Below, in pieces: positions 59,257-64,000 of a stretch of 64,000 bases of DNA; the first letter of the stretch is position 1, and the number at the start of each line of letters is the position of its first letter. The stretch spans positions 2,170,001 through 2,234,000 of the forward strand of contig JADFUC010000501.1 in NCBI GenBank assembly GCA_019722365.1. The letters are read 5' to 3'. The position numbers and the translations under genes were made by a program. This DNA comes from Lithospermum erythrorhizon (taxonomy: Eukaryota > Streptophyta > Magnoliopsida > Boraginales > Boraginaceae). Under the pieces are notes generated by a model. It was given only the letters and a program-made list of their open reading frames with translations, was not told where the DNA came from and did no database searches.

Positions 59257-61055
59257 TTATTATTATTATTATTATGGTTACTGTATGATTGATATGTGGA
59301 AATTGGACAATGTTATTGTTGATTTTGATTTTATTCGTTAAGGCATCAAAGAGTAATACGTGGCAGGGTATTAAAAAACGACTGGATAATACCAAGCCTT
59401 TAATGGGATTCAGGACGCTGACGGTTACATTTTGTTTCCGGTTCCATGACAATTAGTTAAAGCCATCTGGGCGAAGCCTCCCTATTCCCGACAAGACGAT
59501 CGTTAAATCAAGAGACCAACTCACGACCTCACACAAACTCAACTACCCACAAACTTCTTTTTATATAGGTCGACTGCCGAGTCTACTCCTACCAAATTGC
59601 ACAATAAGCCACCGATTTTCTTTAAAAAAAAGAATCTCGACGCTCAATCTCCATTTTCCCGACACCATTTCAGGGGTTCTTAATTTCAATGCAGCCAGGC
59701 AGAACTAAAAGAGTGTGAAAGAAGATCGACCGGCACTGTGCGAATAAAAGTGATTCTTTCATTTGGCTATAAAAGTCGATCCAAGACTGTAACTCTTTTT
59801 CCCCCACACATTGTAACTACCATCCTCAAAATTATTCCAAGAGGTACTGCTACGCTTACAAGCCACCAAAAACTCCTTCCACACCCTGTGTAGATATTTA
59901 TGATCCCCTTTAACAAAAAATTACAATAACAACATAACATCCTTATCCTTTTTCCCCCTTATTCCCAAACGTATTCTTAAATAACTTTCAAAAACTTTCC
60001 TTCCCATAAAAATTAAAGTTTTCCTCCTGAACTTACGCCAATGCGCCTCCCACTTCCGATCTCTTAAGCAGTTAAAAACCAAAATATACACCCTTTGTAA
60101 ACTTTGTCGTCTTCACAATGAATCATGTCAACACCTTTTTTTTTATTGTAATTTCATTAAAAACTTATGGTCTTATTTTCAAGTATATTTTCCGTTGCCC
60201 ACCTCCATTCAAAAGTCACTTTCACTTCTTATTTTTTTAAAAGGATCCAAAATACTATTTATGAGCTTATTCTTTTTTATAGTACTCTTTACATACGACT
60301 CTATCGAAACGTAGTTCATCTAAGAAGCTGATCCGCTTCACAAATGCCCAATGGTAATTGACATACCTTCTGTTGGCAAGTGAATTGCTGCACTAATCCG
60401 AAATAATTAATTGGCAGCCTCTCAAGAGAAATTTCTAGAATGTAAAATGAAAGTTACTCAAAGAGAATTAATCTTTTCTCTCCAATCAATTATCAACTGT
60501 TATTTTTAGTCACTGTGCTCGATATTACATGAAAAGAGACCAAGATTTATCTTGGTATTTCCAATGATAGACAACCGAGATGGCCATTTGAACTCTTCAT
60601 TAAAGGATTTTGAATATACTAAAGCCGATTCGCCTCATCAATTTAATACTAAGAATGCGATACCAAGTGATAGCCTACCTACTTCTCTACTAGATCCATT
60701 GTGAGAAGCATACACAATGCCTCCTTCTTATTAAAGAACTTAATTTTCATACGATTTATATCATTATTGATGGATTATTCTCACAAGATTAAGATAAGAC
60801 CATGCCTCAAGAAATAGCTGACGGATGTACGGCTGAAAGTTAAGCGAAATCTGTTAAATTATGCATATTATCCGGTTGCCAACTAAGATTCGGGATATTT
60901 TTTAAATTTAAAATTGTCATATTAATACTTGCAATTCTACTCCATGTAATAACCGAAAAGATTACGCAATGTTTTCTTTTTGAATTACCTACATAATGAT
61001 ATGAATTACCTATAGGAAAGAAAGTTGAGACGGTTGATGGGGAAAAAAAGCCTCA
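59257..61055. other. Intergenic region between divergent F2KP and eL41 genes
   Basis: About 1.8 kb. An ATT run lies just upstream of the F2KP start (59258-59275). The part 59470-60800 has mixed composition and scattered decayed coding-like stretches, but I recognise no protein, RNA or bounded transposon. Confidence 0.35.
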
Positions 61056-61133
61056 GGCCCAGTCTAACAAAGACAAAGCCTTTGTTTTATGGAGGCTCAA
61101 TATGTGGAGGGCCTTTTGAACAAACTAGGGTTT
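61056..61133 (+). promoter_or_regulatory. Site II element and telo-box of the eL41 promoter
   Basis: GGCCCA at 61056-61061 (TGGGCC on the minus strand) is a site II motif, and TAGGGTTT at 61126-61133 is a telo-box (AAACCCTA complement). The pair is characteristic of plant ribosomal-protein promoters and coordinates their expression with growth. They lie 109-186 bp before the eL41 start codon. Confidence 0.65.
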
Positions 61134-61241
61134 TATTTATATAGAATTATTATCTTCATTGCCTATTTAATCTTTTTGCTGTTTCAACATCACAACAATA
61201 TCTAGGAATTTGACTAAGTTTTTTAACATTTTATCGCAACA

Positions 61242-61633
61242 ATGAGAGCTAAGGTATATAATATCACGCTCAATTATTTCATTATTTATTTACTCTATTC
61301 AATTTTTATGCTATTGTTTTATTTATTTGTTTCATATTGCCTAGTTTAATTTTTAATGGTCAAAATTAACAAAATTTGTTAGCTTAATCAAATCAAAATT
61401 GTCATTTTAATTAAAAAGTAGGTTAAAAATGCTATTTTTTGATATTATTATTACCAGGTATTATACAGAAATAGAGAATTTTTTGAAATTGAGTTAATAG
61501 TTTATGGTATTGATTTGATATATTTTGTTTATGTATGAAGTTTATATTTGTATTGATATTGTTGTAGTGGAAGAAGAAGAGAATGAGGAGGTTGAAGAGG
61601 AAGCGCCGAAAGATGAGGCAGAGATCCAAATAG
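61242..61633 (+). CDS. RPL41: 60S ribosomal protein eL41
   Basis: Two exons, 61242-61253 (MRAK) and 61568-61633, separated by a 314-bp GT-AG intron. The product is 25 residues: MRAK plus WKKKRMRRLKRKRRKMRQRS-K, identical in pattern and length to the highly conserved eukaryotic eL41, the smallest ribosomal protein. It is almost entirely Lys/Arg and sits at the intersubunit bridge of the 80S ribosome. The intron directly after codon 4 is usual in plant RPL41 genes. Upstream site II and telo-box motifs support it as a ribosomal-protein gene. It is easily missed because of its length. Confidence 0.95.
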
Positions 61634-63047
61634 GACCCATCAACCCGTTGTTATCGGTTTTATGATTGTTCGTTTGATTTTAGCTGTTCGTTACTTGTTC
61701 GGTTAGGTTTATAGATTTATGTTTTGAATCTATGGAGAATTCGTTGTTGTAATGGCTTTACGCTTTAAATTTTGGTTGATGGTTTTGCGTTTAAATCGCT
61801 CTCTACTTATGCATTCGCATTTTGATAATTGCTATTTTGTGAGTCAAAATATAACTTGCCCGGGACTTAGGTGCAAGTGTATGATGTCCTTGTTTTGCAG
61901 GTTGGAAATTCTTAGTATGAAATTGGAACTCAAAATGTCTTCATTATCTTGAATTGGGACTATCTTCAAAACTCTACTTATGCATTCGCATTATTTTAAT
62001 TGTAAGCATTGGTTTTCAGCAACAAAATGTTTGGTTTTAAGATTTCATTTGACATTGTTGTTGATACAACTAATGAAAACTGTTGCAGTAATGTTTCATT
62101 TTATTTTTTTCTCGTCTAATGTCGTTTGTATTTTCTATTAAAACCAATATCGTCATTTAAAATGTTGCAATGTTTCTCATTGGCTTTGTCATCACATAAA
62201 ATGTAGCAATGCTTTCTTTGGTCCTTGTATATCTTTTTGTTTTGCTGGTTTTGGTTCTAGTGGTACGGTTTGGTTCATAGCCAATATGAAAATAGGTTGT
62301 CATGCCACCTTGTGAAGTTACATGTATGATGGACCTTGTTGACGTACACGTTCGAGTTTGAACAATACATTTAGAACTAAGGATTAAAGGAGGGACGTGG
62401 TATGGCATCTGAAAATGCAATCGGTTAGAATTGGACGAGGCTTTCCAGGTTCCCCTTTCTTGTCAAAGTACCACATATTCTCAGATAATTGTGTTCATAT
62501 TCTTTTGCGACTTTCTCATTCATGTGTTAAGCATGGCATTAAAATCGATGATTGTGTTCATGTTCTGAAATTTGTGTATGCTGTGTTAATTATACTCAAA
62601 ATTGGTGATGGGTTCATATTCTTCTGAATCTTCCGTATATTGTGTTGATTTAATTTGAACGTATATTATGAATAAACAGAAACTGTTAACATGTAAGATC
62701 TAAGTAGTGAAAATTATAAATCTTCAATCTTTCCATCCTTCAACCTTCATCAGTTACTTAGTTGTCCAGCCTACCAGATGATCCCTTGTACACGAGTATA
62801 ATTTACAAAGTTACACGTGAGTATAATTTACGAAGTTACACGCGATGGTATGTGGCTTTTAACATAAGATACAAACCAGTGCTCTAAATGTGATATTAGA
62901 ATTTAGAGTTGGAACAGGCAAAGTTGAATCTCCTACTCAGTATCCTACTATAAGAGCACAATCATAAATGGGATGCCATCATCAACCTTCTGTCCTTCCG
63001 CTGTAACTGAGTCGTCGGCTCCAAGACTGGCTTTCTTGACATGTGTT
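61634..63047. other. Region between eL41 and the CHUP1-like gene
   Basis: The first few hundred bases are probably eL41 3' UTR. Two convergent 3' ends meet here. The phrase GTGAGTATAATTTAC(A/G)AAGTTACA is tandemly repeated near 62791-62838. No additional gene is recognised. Confidence 0.4.
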
Positions 63048-64000
63048 CTACTGCTTTCGATGATGTTTTCCATGTTGTTTGAGCCGTTCAAAGGCACAAG
63101 TTGTATCTGCATCAAAACCACCTGCAAGCTGGATGGTGGTGGTCTCTCTGGTTAGTCCGGAAGATTAGTCGCCAAGGTGTGTTTAGCTAAGCTATCTTTG
63201 AAAACTCTGATATGGCATATAGCTCAGAATAAAATGCAATACCTAAATCTTTTTCTAGTAAAATTTCATGTTCAAATCTAAGGAAAGTGTTTGTCTTAAC
63301 TCACTTGGTGAACACGATATGCAAAACGAACACCCTGGCGCAAGAGATCCTCGTCCTGAGCAGGTTCATTGCTCTGTAACTCCCAGGTTATTCTCTCCAT
63401 GAACTGCTTTGCTAATGCCAGTGAGCTTAATTTCAACTGCAAATGCATAGGCAGTTTTCTATTCAGGAAATGTAGTTGTGAATTGTGATTATAGATTCAT
63501 GGCAGTACTTACATTCCTTTATAATCCTTCAAGAACACATTCAGGGATGCTTAAATTTTACTATTAGAGTATAAAATCCTTTTGCTGCACCTCATAAATG
63601 ATGGTTTAATGCAACTTACCTGGCCAATGACACCTGTCTCCAACATCCAATTCCAGGGGATGTGAAACTCTTTGTATCTTTTACTTGTACCTTCTCTAAC
63701 TTTTTCAATGTTGCTAATGCTTCTCTCCAACCTGCATCCAGAACATTTAGCTTGTCAGTTAATCTCTCTAATTTGTTCACGATAACATAGATACAATGTT
63801 ATACGTGCTCGCCTGTCTTGTAAGGCGAGCATTTTTCTGAGAGATTGGCTTAGCAGTTGCTTGTGATTGTCCTTAAATGATAGGACCTCTAATTCGAGGT
63901 TCTTCAGCTCTTTGAAGCTGCAAGCAGCTTCTCTTAATGCATCTGCTTTTCTTTCTGGCCACTGAGGGAAGTGTTTTAGAACAGCCCTCTCATCTACAAG
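63048..64000 (-). CDS. CHUP1-like protein, C-terminal part (gene continues beyond window)
   Basis: Four exons on the minus strand (plus coordinates, 5' to 3'): from the window edge 64000-63813, 63731-63620, 63436-63305, 63128-63048, totalling 170 residues and a stop. The sequence begins LVDERAVLKHFPQWPERKAD and continues with LREAACSFKELKNLE, LERSISNIEKVREGTSKRY, WMLETGVIGQ, LAKQFMERITWELQSNE and LLRQGVRFAYRVHQ, then LAGGFDADTTCAFERLKQ. These are the conserved C-terminal motifs of the plant CHUP1 family (chloroplast positioning) and related IPGA1-type proteins that bind actin or microtubules; which subgroup cannot be decided from this part. The first intron uses a GC donor (CAG/GCGAGC at 63812-63811) with a normal AG acceptor. 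Confidence 0.88.

Noticed and set aside
61752..61952. Short frame downstream of eL41
   Set aside because: No conserved motif; within probable 3' UTR or spacer.

Overview
The window is nuclear DNA from a flowering plant, most likely a eudicot. The genes are AT-rich, intron-containing and carry plant-specific architectures: a DCD-domain protein, a CC-NBS-LRR resistance protein, an MRH1-type LRR pseudokinase receptor, a GARP/MYB-like repressor, a starch-binding-domain F2KP and a CHUP1-family protein. Splice sites are GT-AG throughout, with one GC-AG intron. The species cannot be named from the sequence.

Layout. 0.5-4.6 kb: DCD-domain gene (+, 3 exons). 5.3-14.8 kb: repeats, comprising a degenerate minisatellite, a 1.45-kb Mutator-like element with perfect 9-bp target-site duplication, and a decayed Ty1/copia element that itself contains a GC-rich insertion. 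15.0-17.9 kb: single-exon CC-NBS-LRR gene (+). 18-28.5 kb: AT-rich gene-poor DNA with two tRNA-derived SINE copies (one flanked by a perfect 32-bp duplication), a cluster of perfect hairpins, tandem repeats, Stowaway-like MITEs, and a 5S-rRNA-bearing Cassandra TRIM with both LTRs and an intact 5-bp TSD. 28.6-33.6 kb: LRR receptor-like pseudokinase (+, 9 exons) preceded by a 77-bp minisatellite. 35.8-41.05 kb: second copy of the repeat block seen at 7.7-14.5 kb, containing a copia element with two recognisable LTRs. 44.8-47.3 kb: GARP transcription factor (+, 5 exons) with several EAR-type motifs. 48.2 kb: tRNA-Ile(UAU). 49.3-59.3 kb: F2KP (-, 23 exons), with frame-breaking indels in two exons of the phosphatase domain. 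61.2-61.6 kb: two-exon gene for the 25-residue ribosomal protein eL41 (+). 63.0 kb to the window end: 3' part of a CHUP1-like gene (-).

The genes are independent single-copy-style loci; I see no operon-like cluster or obvious pathway linking them. The main structure of the window is repeat-driven: two paralogous, same-orientation repeat blocks bracket the NLR and receptor-kinase genes, and one block gives the empty site that proves the Mutator-like insertion in the other. I found no convincing unknown biological system. The strongest second-look items are the precisely bounded small retroelements (Cassandra, SINE), the Mutator-like insertion, the broken F2KP exons and the minisatellite directly ahead of the receptor gene.
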